Below, piece by piece: positions 1 to 5,619 of a DNA stretch of 6,882 bases. This stretch comes from Pseudomonadota bacterium (lineage in GTDB: Bacteria; Pseudomonadota; Gammaproteobacteria; Burkholderiales; Burkholderiaceae_D). Both the position numbers and the translations under genes were made by a program. The stretch covers positions 1 through 6,882 of the forward strand of contig JAEXJM010000010.1 in assembly GCA_023449275.1 (NCBI GenBank). The letters are read 5' to 3'. How positions within the stretch are numbered: position 1 is the first letter of the stretch; every line of letters begins with the position of its first letter. The notes beneath the pieces are model-generated. The model was not told the origin of the DNA. It did not search any database and saw only the letters and a list, made by a program, of their open reading frames with translations.

Positions 1-56
1 GCCTGTACGTGGGTCATGTCCAGGATTCTTACTCCGGATAATGCTTTGCTACCCAT
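1..56 (-). CDS. CaiB/BaiF (class III) CoA-transferase, formyl-CoA:oxalate CoA-transferase-like; 5' end only
   Basis: Reading leftwards from an ATG at 56, eighteen codons plus two bases are open to the window edge and give MGSKALSGVRILDMTHVQ, followed by a GC- codon (Ala). The pattern K-x-L-x-G-[VI]-x-[VI]-L-D-[FM]-T-x-V is the classic N-terminus of class III CoA-transferases. The run THVQA in particular matches what I remember of formyl-CoA:oxalate CoA-transferase (Frc), where the glutamine lies near the active site; here it is residue 18. Frc moves CoA from formyl-CoA to oxalate in the cytosol, producing oxalyl-CoA for decarboxylation. Only the beginning is visible, so the acyl substrate cannot be fixed; succinyl-CoA-dependent or other transferases of the family are possible. 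A strong SD sequence (63-70) supports the start. It lies 107 nt downstream of the ThDP enzyme on the same strand and is probably in its operon. Confidence 0.8.
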   Translation of the reverse strand, partial: MGSKALSGVRILDMTHVQ

Positions 57-62
57 ATTTAT

Positions 63-70
63 CTTCCTCC
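63..70 (-). promoter_or_regulatory. Strong Shine-Dalgarno of the CoA-transferase gene
   Basis: On the minus strand this reads GGAGGAAG, with the GGAGGA core 8 nt from the ATG at 56. It fixes the start of the partial CoA-transferase. It is by far the best ribosome binding site in the window; most other starts here have a weak one or none. Confidence 0.8.
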
Positions 71-101
71 AATTTTATTGGTCTGTTTTACTTCTTTTTT
101 T

Positions 102-146
102 CTGGCACATGCCAGTCTTCATTACAATGAAAGAGGTCACCCTCTT
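102..146 (-). repeat. Three contiguous inverted repeats in the ThDP enzyme / CoA-transferase spacer
   Basis: Three perfect short inverted repeats lie end to end. In the minus-strand transcript, the first (146-131) is AAGAGG / CCTCTT around a GTGA loop, a GNRA-type tetraloop. The second (131-118) is TTCATT / AATGAA around GT. The third (115-102) is CTGGCA / TGCCAG around TG, followed by seven A residues. The arms of the last two would open by one pair to give 4-nt loops. None is followed by a U tract on the transcribed strand, so they do not look like a standard intrinsic terminator. They could act as mRNA stabilising or processing structures that set the ratio of the two proteins. The repeats are seen directly; any role is inference. 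Confidence 0.55.
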
Positions 147-163
147 CCGTCGTATCCTTTATA

Positions 164-1906
164 TTAATTCGTTGTTACGGCCATACGTGATTTCAACCGT
201 GCCTTGGTTCCCGGTGACCATTCCTGCGGATCGACCCAGATATTGATGACAGCACATTTTCCCGTTTTCGCAACTGCTTCCCTGCCACGACGCAAGGCGC
301 CGGCAATGTCTTCCGGATTATGGACTTCCTCACCATATCCGCCCATCATTTCAGCAAATTTACCATATGGCAAGTCACTTAACAAATTGCCAACATTACC
401 CCTGTCGCCGTATTTTGCCAACTGCGCATATCGAATCTGGTTCATGGCCGAATTGTTTCCGACAACGGCAAGGTACGGCACATTGAAACGATTGGCGGTT
501 TCCATATCGAACGCAGTCATGGAAAATGCACCGTCTCCATAGTAGCACAGGACTTCTTTTTCAGGATGAGCCAGTTTGGCCGCTATGGCAAAACCTGTCC
601 CGACGCCAAGGCTGCCAAGAGGCCCCGGATCCATCCATTGCCCCGGGTTGTGTGGGCGGACTGCCTGCGCCGAAATCGTCACAACATCGCCACCATCCCC
701 GACATATATCGTATCGTCATTCAGGAATTCGTTCAGTTCATAAGCGACACGGTAAGGATTGATCAACCTGTTTTCGGAATGGAACAAGGGCATCAGTTTT
801 TCAAGCACTTTTTCTTCCGCAACGCGCAATTCACGTAACCATTGCAACCTTTGTGCACGAGCGCCTTTTTCAATGCGACCTGAAGCCGCCTGAACAAGCG
901 CATTGAATATCGTACCGGCATGTCCCAGCAGACCCAGTTCTATATCCCGGTTTTTTCCGATTTCTGCGTAGTTCTGGTCAATCTGCACGACTTTGGCTTC
1001 CGGATTCAGCTGCTTGCCATATCCCAGACGAAAATCGAAGGGCGTGCCCACGACAAGGATCACATCTGCATTTGCCAATGCCATACTGCGGGTACGGTCA
1101 TATGAGAAAGGATCATCCTTCTTCAGGATACCTCGCGCAGCCCCATTGGTATAAGCCGGAATATCGAAAGTCCTGACCAGTTCGACAGCCTCGACATGGC
1201 TGCGGCTATTCCAGACCTGGCTTCCGAAAAGTACAGCCGGTTTTTTCGCATGGATCAGCAAATCCGCAAGTTTCTCGATTTCTTCCGGTGCGCACATGAC
1301 TTTGGAAGAACAACGGTAGCGGCCTGCAGCAGGAATCGTACAATTTTTGAACTCGACGTTTTTATCAAGGATATCCCGGGGTATTTCGAGATAAACCGGC
1401 CCCGGTACTTCGCCATTCGCTTCACGGCATGCCATGGAAACCATATCGGCTATACGTTCTGTCGTCCTGGCGCTACTGGCCCATTTCGTGACCGGCGCCA
1501 TCAGTTTGACGTGATCGTACTCCTGAAGCGATCCCTGCAGAAACTGGGTTGTGGCTCCCTGGCCACCGATATGCAAGAGAGGCGTTTGCGAACGCAGGGC
1601 TGTCGCCAGGCCGATCACGGCATTGCAACAACCGGGCCCGGCCGTGGTGACAAGACATCCGGTTTGACCGGTTTGTCTTGCATACCCGTCTGCAGCATGT
1701 GCGGCAACCTGCTCATGACGAAAATCGATAATACGGATGCCTTCGCTGACACACCCATCGTAAATATCGACGATATTGCCGCCGGACAAGGTAAAAATGG
1801 TATCGACACCTTCGTTTCGGAGTGCTTTTGCCACCAGATGCCCACCTGATATGGTTTCCGGATTCAAGCCTTCGATTTTCAACGAATCTTCTGCTGTGGT
1901 GCCCAT
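164..1906 (-). CDS. ThDP-dependent enzyme, acetolactate synthase / oxalyl-CoA decarboxylase / 2-hydroxyacyl-CoA lyase superfamily
   Basis: This cytosolic ThDP enzyme has 580 residues, the usual length for the superfamily (about 550-600). The PYR domain (about 18-185) carries the catalytic glutamate in RHEQ (E65), then TTAGPG (88-92) and a Q-G-S-L-Q-E segment (124-129). The central domain (about 205-340) follows. The PP domain (about 385-560) holds GDGGD (403-407), the run DPGPLGSLGVGTGFAIAAK (426-444) and the ThDP/Mg2+ motif GDGAF...NN (457-485). The central run resembles 2-hydroxyacyl-CoA lyase and oxalyl-CoA decarboxylase more than biosynthetic acetolactate synthase, whereas LQE recalls the FQE of synthases and lyases rather than the YEE I recall for Oxc. 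No small regulatory subunit gene follows; a class III CoA-transferase does, which favours an acyl-CoA substrate. Glyoxylate carboligase is unlikely because it lacks this glutamate. The start is the ATG at 1906; it has no clear SD. The family is certain, the reaction is not. Confidence 0.9.
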   Translation of the reverse strand: MGTTAEDSLKIEGLNPETISGGHLVAKALRNEGVDTIFTLSGGNIVDIYDGCVSEGIRIIDFRHEQVAAHAADGYARQTGQTGCLVTTAGPGCCNAVIGLATALRSQTPLLHIGGQGATTQFLQGSLQEYDHVKLMAPVTKWASSARTTERIADMVSMACREANGEVPGPVYLEIPRDILDKNVEFKNCTIPAAGRYRCSSKVMCAPEEIEKLADLLIHAKKPAVLFGSQVWNSRSHVEAVELVRTFDIPAYTNGAARGILKKDDPFSYDRTRSMALANADVILVVGTPFDFRLGYGKQLNPEAKVVQIDQNYAEIGKNRDIELGLLGHAGTIFNALVQAASGRIEKGARAQRLQWLRELRVAEEKVLEKLMPLFHSENRLINPYRVAYELNEFLNDDTIYVGDGGDVVTISAQAVRPHNPGQWMDPGPLGSLGVGTGFAIAAKLAHPEKEVLCYYGDGAFSMTAFDMETANRFNVPYLAVVGNNSAMNQIRYAQLAKYGDRGNVGNLLSDLPYGKFAEMMGGYGEEVHNPEDIAGALRRGREAVAKTGKCAVINIWVDPQEWSPGTKARLKSRMAVTTN

Positions 1907-2076
1907 GTATGTTTGATGAATTATGCCGGTTGACACCTGCCAAACGACAATAACATTTTCTTGCGGAGTCAATGCCAGGGCACGGTTCACCGGTAAACTG
2001 TTTGCATCCGGAAACAAGTGCCACAGCCATTTTTCAAGCTACCGGTTATCATAGCTTCTTAAGTTAAAAACCTTGC

Positions 2077-2096
2077 TTGACCACAGTCAATTTTTT
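2077..2096. promoter_or_regulatory. Dyad TTGAC-CACA-GTCAA followed by T6; possible operator overlapping a -35 box
   Basis: A perfect 5+5 bp inverted repeat with a 4-bp centre (2077-2090) is followed on the plus strand by six T residues. Seen from the minus strand this is an A6 tract followed by TTGACT, a good -35 match, placed for leftward transcription of the ThDP enzyme gene. The dyad also fits the loose T-N11-A shape of LysR-type binding sites. As a rightward terminator it would be weak (short, A/T-rich stem) and there is no rightward gene upstream for it to end. The repeat is seen; the operator reading is inference. Confidence 0.3.
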
Positions 2097-2158
2097 CCTC
2101 ATCCCTCCACTTTAGAGCTTATTTCACCCACGATCAGGAATGCATCCGACTTGTCTTT

Positions 2159-2188
2159 TTGACGGCCTTCTCTCATGATAGGTATCCA
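2159..2188 (+). promoter_or_regulatory. Candidate promoter of the radical SAM gene
   Basis: TTGACG (2159-2164, five of six consensus positions) is followed after 18 nt by TATCCA (2183-2188, three of six). Transcription would start near 2195 and give a leader of about 18 nt. The -10 box is poor, so this is only the best candidate in the region. Confidence 0.3.
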
Positions 2189-2212
2189 TATCCCCGATTG
2201 AATTGAAATGCC

Positions 2213-3715
2213 ATGTCGATATTGCTTTGCACCCTGAATGCCCGCTATGCCCATACTGCGCTTGGCCTGCGCTACCTGATAGCCAACATGGGCGTACTTC
2301 AGGAAAAAACCAGACTGATGGAATTCGTGATTGGCGCAGATGTTACCGTTCTTGCCGAAAAAATCCTTTCCGGAAAACCGCTTATCGTCGGACTGTCCGT
2401 GTATATCTGGAATGTGGAAGAGACGACAAAGCTGGTTTCGCTTCTCAAAGCCGTATCTCCCGAAACGATCATCATACTGGGTGGGCCTGAAGTATCCTAT
2501 GAAACTGAAACTCAACCGGTGGTACAGTTGGCGGATTACGTTATCCGTGGCTGGGGAGAAGTGACATTGCCTGCATTATGTCGTCAGATTCTGGATGGGA
2601 ATCCACCCGGGCTGAAAATCCATCAGGGTATTCAACCAGCCCTTTCGGATATTGCACTGCCTTATGACTTTTATTCTGAAGAGGATATCGCCTGGCGGAC
2701 GCTCTATGTTGAGGCATCACGTGGCTGTCCTTTCCGCTGTGAATTCTGCCTGTCCTCTCTTGATAAAACCGCCTGGACTTTCGATACGGATCTCTTTCTG
2801 GCTGAAATGGAAAAGTTGTATCAGCGCGGTGCAAGGAATTTCAAATTCGTTGACCGTACTTTTAATCTGAATATTAGAAGGAGCCTGCAAATCATCCATT
2901 TTTTTCTGAAGAAGCTGGAAAATGCACCATCAGACCCTGTATTTGTCCATTTCGAGCTGGTTCCCGATCATTTACCCGATGCTCTGAAAGAAGCCATTCT
3001 TCAATTTCCGGAAGGCTCACTGCAACTGGAAATCGGCGTTCAGTCTTTCAATACGAAAGTGCAGGAATTGATCAGCAGAAAACAGAACAATGAAAAATCA
3101 GAAGAAAACATCCGCTGGTTAAGGAAACACTCTCACGCTCATATGCACGCCGACCTGATCGTCGGACTGCCGGGTGAAAATATGGAAAGCTTTGCCAAAG
3201 GTTTCAACCGTCTGGTGGATATCAATCCACACGAAATACAGGTAGGCATCCTGAAGCGTCTTCGCGGGACGCCGGTATTAAGGCATATTGAACCTTACCA
3301 TCTGGCATTCGAGTCTTTTGCACCCTATACCATTCTTTCCACTGCCGACATCGGATTTCATGACATGCAAAGAATGAAACGGTTTGCACGTTATTGGGAT
3401 CTGATAGCCAATTCAGGCCGTTTCATCAAGACCTTACCCTTCATTCTGAAGGATTCGCCATTTGAACGTTTCATGGCTTTATCCGACTGGATCTATCTGA
3501 GAACGAATGCCATGCATGGCATTGCACTGGAAAGAATGGCCGCCCTGGTCACCGAATGGCTCTCATTAAACGGGGAAGATATGGCAACGGCACGAACGAT
3601 TGTCGGAGCCGATTTCATTCCCAGATCAGAAAGAGGGAAAAAACGTGAGGAAATGGAAAACCGCTCCGGCAATACGGCATTGATCAGACAGAAACGGCGA
3701 AAAAACAACGCATGA
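2213..3715 (+). CDS. B12-binding-domain radical SAM protein, DUF4080-like, unknown substrate
   Basis: The 500-residue protein is probably a cytosolic cobalamin-dependent radical SAM enzyme. Residues 1-150 look like a B12-binding Rossmann-type domain: opening strand MSILLCTLNARYAH, then IIILGGPEVSYE (86-97) and a GWGE turn (113-116). The radical SAM domain starts near 165 and has SRGCPFRCEFC (169-179), giving the 4Fe-4S ligands C172, C176 and C179 in CX3CX2C spacing; further typical pieces are FVDRTFNLN (212-220), EIGVQSF (273-279) and DLIVGLPGE (314-322). The remaining 130 or so residues fit the DUF4080-type C-terminal region and end in a very basic tail (KKREE, RQKRRKNN). The B12 ligand motif DxHxxG is not present in its classical form; H14 is the only nearby histidine. 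Relatives include methyltransferases and ring-forming or anaerobic-pathway enzymes, but the substrate is unknown. The ATG at 2213 has only a weak SD but gives the expected N-terminus. It stands alone on its strand, so context gives no clue to function. Confidence 0.88.
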   Translation: MSILLCTLNARYAHTALGLRYLIANMGVLQEKTRLMEFVIGADVTVLAEKILSGKPLIVGLSVYIWNVEETTKLVSLLKAVSPETIIILGGPEVSYETETQPVVQLADYVIRGWGEVTLPALCRQILDGNPPGLKIHQGIQPALSDIALPYDFYSEEDIAWRTLYVEASRGCPFRCEFCLSSLDKTAWTFDTDLFLAEMEKLYQRGARNFKFVDRTFNLNIRRSLQIIHFFLKKLENAPSDPVFVHFELVPDHLPDALKEAILQFPEGSLQLEIGVQSFNTKVQELISRKQNNEKSEENIRWLRKHSHAHMHADLIVGLPGENMESFAKGFNRLVDINPHEIQVGILKRLRGTPVLRHIEPYHLAFESFAPYTILSTADIGFHDMQRMKRFARYWDLIANSGRFIKTLPFILKDSPFERFMALSDWIYLRTNAMHGIALERMAALVTEWLSLNGEDMATARTIVGADFIPRSERGKKREEMENRSGNTALIRQKRRKNNA

Positions 3716-3731
3716 TACGATCACTGCGAGA

Positions 3732-4697
3732 TTATTTCAGCCAACCCCGACGACGGAAATACCAGAAAGGCGCCAGCGCACTTGCCACCATCAGCACCAA
3801 CGCAAACGGATACCCAAAATCCCAGGCCAATTCAGGCAGAATACGGAAGTTCATGCCGTAGATACTGGCAATCAGCGTTGGTGGGAGAAAAGCCACACTG
3901 GCAACCGAGAAAATCTTGATGATTTTGTTCTGGTTGATGTTGATGAAACCGACGGTGGCATCCATGAGGAAGTTGATTTTTTCAAACAGGAAAGAGGTAT
4001 GGCCGTCGAGCGATTCAATATCCCTCAGGATCTGCCGCGCTTCCTCAAACTGATCCGAATCCAGCAAGCGCCCCCTCATCAGAAAGCTGACTGCCCGGCG
4101 AGTATCCATCATGGTACGGCGAATACGCCCATTCAAGTCTTCTTCCTTGGCAATCGTGGAGAGAGTGGATGCCGCGTCCTGATCGGTGAATTCCTCCTGC
4201 AAGACTTTGCTGCTGACTTCCTCCAGATTGCGGTAAATGCCTTCCAGTGCGTCAGCGGAATATTCCGCATCGGTGGCATAGAGATCAAGGAGCACATCCT
4301 TGTAATCGGTAATGGAACCCGGGCGCGATCTGGCCCGCATTCTGACCAGACGGAAAACGGGAAGATCTTCCGGATGCATGGAAAACAGCATGTTACGTGT
4401 CAGTATGAAAGCAACCGTAATGGTCTGTGACGGCCCCTCATCATCGTCAATGCGAAAATCCGTTCTCAAGTGCAAATCACCGTTTTCGGCTTCATAATAC
4501 CGTGCAGACGCTTCGATATCCTTGACATCGTCTTCATCCGGCATCGTCACATCATAAGTGCTTTTCACCCATGAGCGTTCCTCTTCCGTAGGATCGGTCA
4601 TATCGACCCAGATAGGAGCGACGTTTTCCAGATCTGCCTTGGATTCGATAGGAACCTGATTCAGGCGACCATTCTGAAGGACGAAAACATTGATCAT
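3732..4697 (-). CDS. corA: CorA-type magnesium/cobalt transport protein
   Basis: CorA is a homopentameric inner-membrane channel for Mg2+ (also Co2+, Ni2+). The 321-residue length fits the family (about 316 in E. coli). Residues 1-255 form the acidic, helix-rich cytosolic domain, including a long helical stretch (about 145-255) leading into the membrane. The first transmembrane helix is about 261-280 and ends in the signature YGMNF (280-284), with GMN as the selectivity loop. A short acidic periplasmic loop (E289, D293) follows, then the second helix (about 295-314) and the basic cytosolic end RRRGWLK. The ATG at 4697 is preceded 12 nt upstream by an in-frame TGA, so no longer start is possible; no clear SD is seen. 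It is the last gene of the leftward group but is separated from mtgA by 202 nt, so it is probably a separate unit. It converges with the radical SAM gene (16 nt between stops). Confidence 0.96.
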   Translation of the reverse strand: MINVFVLQNGRLNQVPIESKADLENVAPIWVDMTDPTEEERSWVKSTYDVTMPDEDDVKDIEASARYYEAENGDLHLRTDFRIDDDEGPSQTITVAFILTRNMLFSMHPEDLPVFRLVRMRARSRPGSITDYKDVLLDLYATDAEYSADALEGIYRNLEEVSSKVLQEEFTDQDAASTLSTIAKEEDLNGRIRRTMMDTRRAVSFLMRGRLLDSDQFEEARQILRDIESLDGHTSFLFEKINFLMDATVGFININQNKIIKIFSVASVAFLPPTLIASIYGMNFRILPELAWDFGYPFALVLMVASALAPFWYFRRRGWLK

Positions 4698-4758
4698 GAG
4701 AAAAAACTTTCAGACACATTAACAGGGTTTCTGCTGGCGGAAATCAGGGATGGATCAC

Positions 4759-4787
4759 ATCACAAACAGATTTCAGTTCAATGACAA
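4759..4787 (-). promoter_or_regulatory. Candidate corA promoter
   Basis: On the minus strand, TTGTCA (4787-4782, five of six) is followed after 17 nt by TGTGAT (4764-4759, four of six). The RNA would begin near 4752, giving a leader of about 55 nt before the corA ATG. Spacing is ideal and placement sensible, but the match is ordinary for A/T-rich DNA. Confidence 0.35.
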
Positions 4788-4805
4788 ACTTTCAAATCGC
4801 GTTAT

Positions 4806-4822
4806 TTTGACTGGTCATCAAA
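4806..4822. repeat. Short inverted repeat upstream of corA
   Basis: TTTGA and TCAAA arms flank a 7-bp centre, giving a 17-bp dyad about 20 bp upstream of the candidate corA -35 box. The position would suit a regulator binding site. The arms are short and A/T-rich, so chance is a real possibility. Confidence 0.2.
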
Positions 4823-4872
4823 TCATTGCCTAACTGAAAATAGCGCAAGTGTACTGATAACAGGTTTATGAG

Positions 4873-4885
4873 GCAAGTTACTTGC
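4873..4885. repeat. Small hairpin just downstream of mtgA
   Basis: GCAAGT and ACTTGC arms around a single central T lie 15 nt past the mtgA stop codon. This is where a terminator for the tonB-aroE-mtgA transcript would be expected, but no U tract follows in the leftward direction. It might protect the 3' end or slow polymerase; it is not a canonical intrinsic terminator. Confidence 0.25.
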
Positions 4886-4899
4886 GAACAATTAATCTT

Positions 4900-5616
4900 T
4901 TATCTCGGTACATCAGCCGACCCCATCCTTCGCAAGATGAGTGAAGTCCGGCGCATCAGATAAGCCGAATTCCGGTGTGAATCGAAATAACGCGGCTTCG
5001 GCAACATTGCCGCCAGCTTGGCAGCCTGCCCTGGACTGAGATTGGCCGCCGATGTCCTGTAATAATGTCGTGCCGCCGCTTCAGCGCCGAATACGCCTGT
5101 ACCGAACTCGACCAGATTCAGGTACAGTTCGAATATCCTCTCTTTTTCCATCCAGAATTCCAGCATATACGTAATGATGATTTCCTGAACCTTTCTCACA
5201 TAACTCCGGCTACCCGAAAGGAACAGGTTTTTGGCCAATTGCTGCGTAATGGTGGAACCGCCAGCGACAATTTTTCCTTTCTTGCTGTTCTTTTCGTATG
5301 CTTTCAATAGTGCATCCCAGTCAACACCCTCATGATCAGTGAAGTTCGAATCTTCAGATGCGATGACGGCACGCTTCAAATTACGCGAAATCCGCTTGTA
5401 TGGCACCCATTTATGCTGCAACTTCGCCTTGGGGTTCTTTTCCTGCAAAACGGACAATTGCTGTCTCATGAAACTGGTCGAACCGGGATTGAAATGAACC
5501 CACCAGGCAATCTGAAAGAAAAAATAAATCTGTATCGCCAGTACAAGACCCAATGGCACAAAGACGATCCAGTACCAGTATTTTCGGCAAAGCGCGATAA
5601 ATTCGTTTATCTTCAT
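4900..5616 (-). CDS. mtgA: Monofunctional biosynthetic peptidoglycan transglycosylase (GT51)
   Basis: MtgA polymerises lipid II into glycan strands at the outer face of the inner membrane, without a transpeptidase domain. The 238 residues match the family (about 240). One N-terminal signal anchor (about 14-39, WIVFVPLGLVLAIQIYFFF and on) precedes the GT51 domain. Its motifs occur in order: EDSNFTDHEG (88-97, catalytic E88), GGSTITQQLAKNLFLS (119-134), RKVQEI (141-146), E159-K-E-R region and NLVEFGTGVFGAEAAA (167-182), with E170 as the second conserved glutamate. The ATG at 5616 was chosen because it gives MKINEF and a typical short cytosolic tail; a TTG directly before it (5619) is possible. 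Only 3 nt separate this ATG from the aroE stop, so translation is probably coupled. All key residues are present. Confidence 0.96.
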   Translation of the reverse strand: MKINEFIALCRKYWYWIVFVPLGLVLAIQIYFFFQIAWWVHFNPGSTSFMRQQLSVLQEKNPKAKLQHKWVPYKRISRNLKRAVIASEDSNFTDHEGVDWDALLKAYEKNSKKGKIVAGGSTITQQLAKNLFLSGSRSYVRKVQEIIITYMLEFWMEKERIFELYLNLVEFGTGVFGAEAAARHYYRTSAANLSPGQAAKLAAMLPKPRYFDSHRNSAYLMRRTSLILRRMGSADVPR

Positions 5617-5619
5617 CAA

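Larger units (their letters stand above)
1907..2212. other. Divergent intergenic region between the ThDP enzyme and the radical SAM gene
   Basis: These 306 nt separate two divergently transcribed genes and contain no convincing gene. The ThDP enzyme frame stays open upstream to a TTG at 2017, but the extra 37 residues look like no known N-terminus and no SD precedes that TTG. For the leftward gene there are two weak promoter candidates. One is a TTGACT (2090-2085) with a poor TTAACT 17 nt on. The other is a CATAAT (1925-1920) with TTGTCG 19 nt upstream (1950-1945), which would start the RNA only a few nt before the ATG. A TATGAT (2053-2048) has no matching -35 box. The rightward candidate is listed separately. 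Confidence 0.5.

Noticed and set aside
91..115. Hairpin next to a T-rich run as an intrinsic terminator
   Set aside because: The T run lies before the hairpin on the plus strand and becomes an A run after it on the minus strand, so it has the wrong order for a terminator in either direction.
1196..1849. Long plus-strand open frame of 217 codons
   Set aside because: It lies wholly opposite the ThDP enzyme, its translation is not like any family I know, and the minus-strand protein is unmistakable.
164..1906. ThDP enzyme as glyoxylate carboligase (gcl) or standard oxalyl-CoA decarboxylase (oxc)
   Set aside because: Glyoxylate carboligase lacks the catalytic Glu that is present here as E65. 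The sequence differs clearly from Oxc in the YEE, EGAN and post-NN segments as I remember them, so no gene symbol was given.
1907..2017. 37-residue N-terminal extension of the ThDP enzyme from a TTG at 2017
   Set aside because: The extra residues resemble no family N-terminus, there is no SD before the TTG, and 580 residues from the ATG at 1906 is already the normal family length.
2077..2096. TTGAC/GTCAA stem plus T6 as a rightward terminator
   Set aside because: The stem is only 5 bp with little G+C, and no rightward gene lies upstream to be terminated.
3999..4430. Plus-strand open frame of 143 codons
   Set aside because: It is antisense to corA, with no SD or protein-like pattern; it is a shadow of the corA codon bias.
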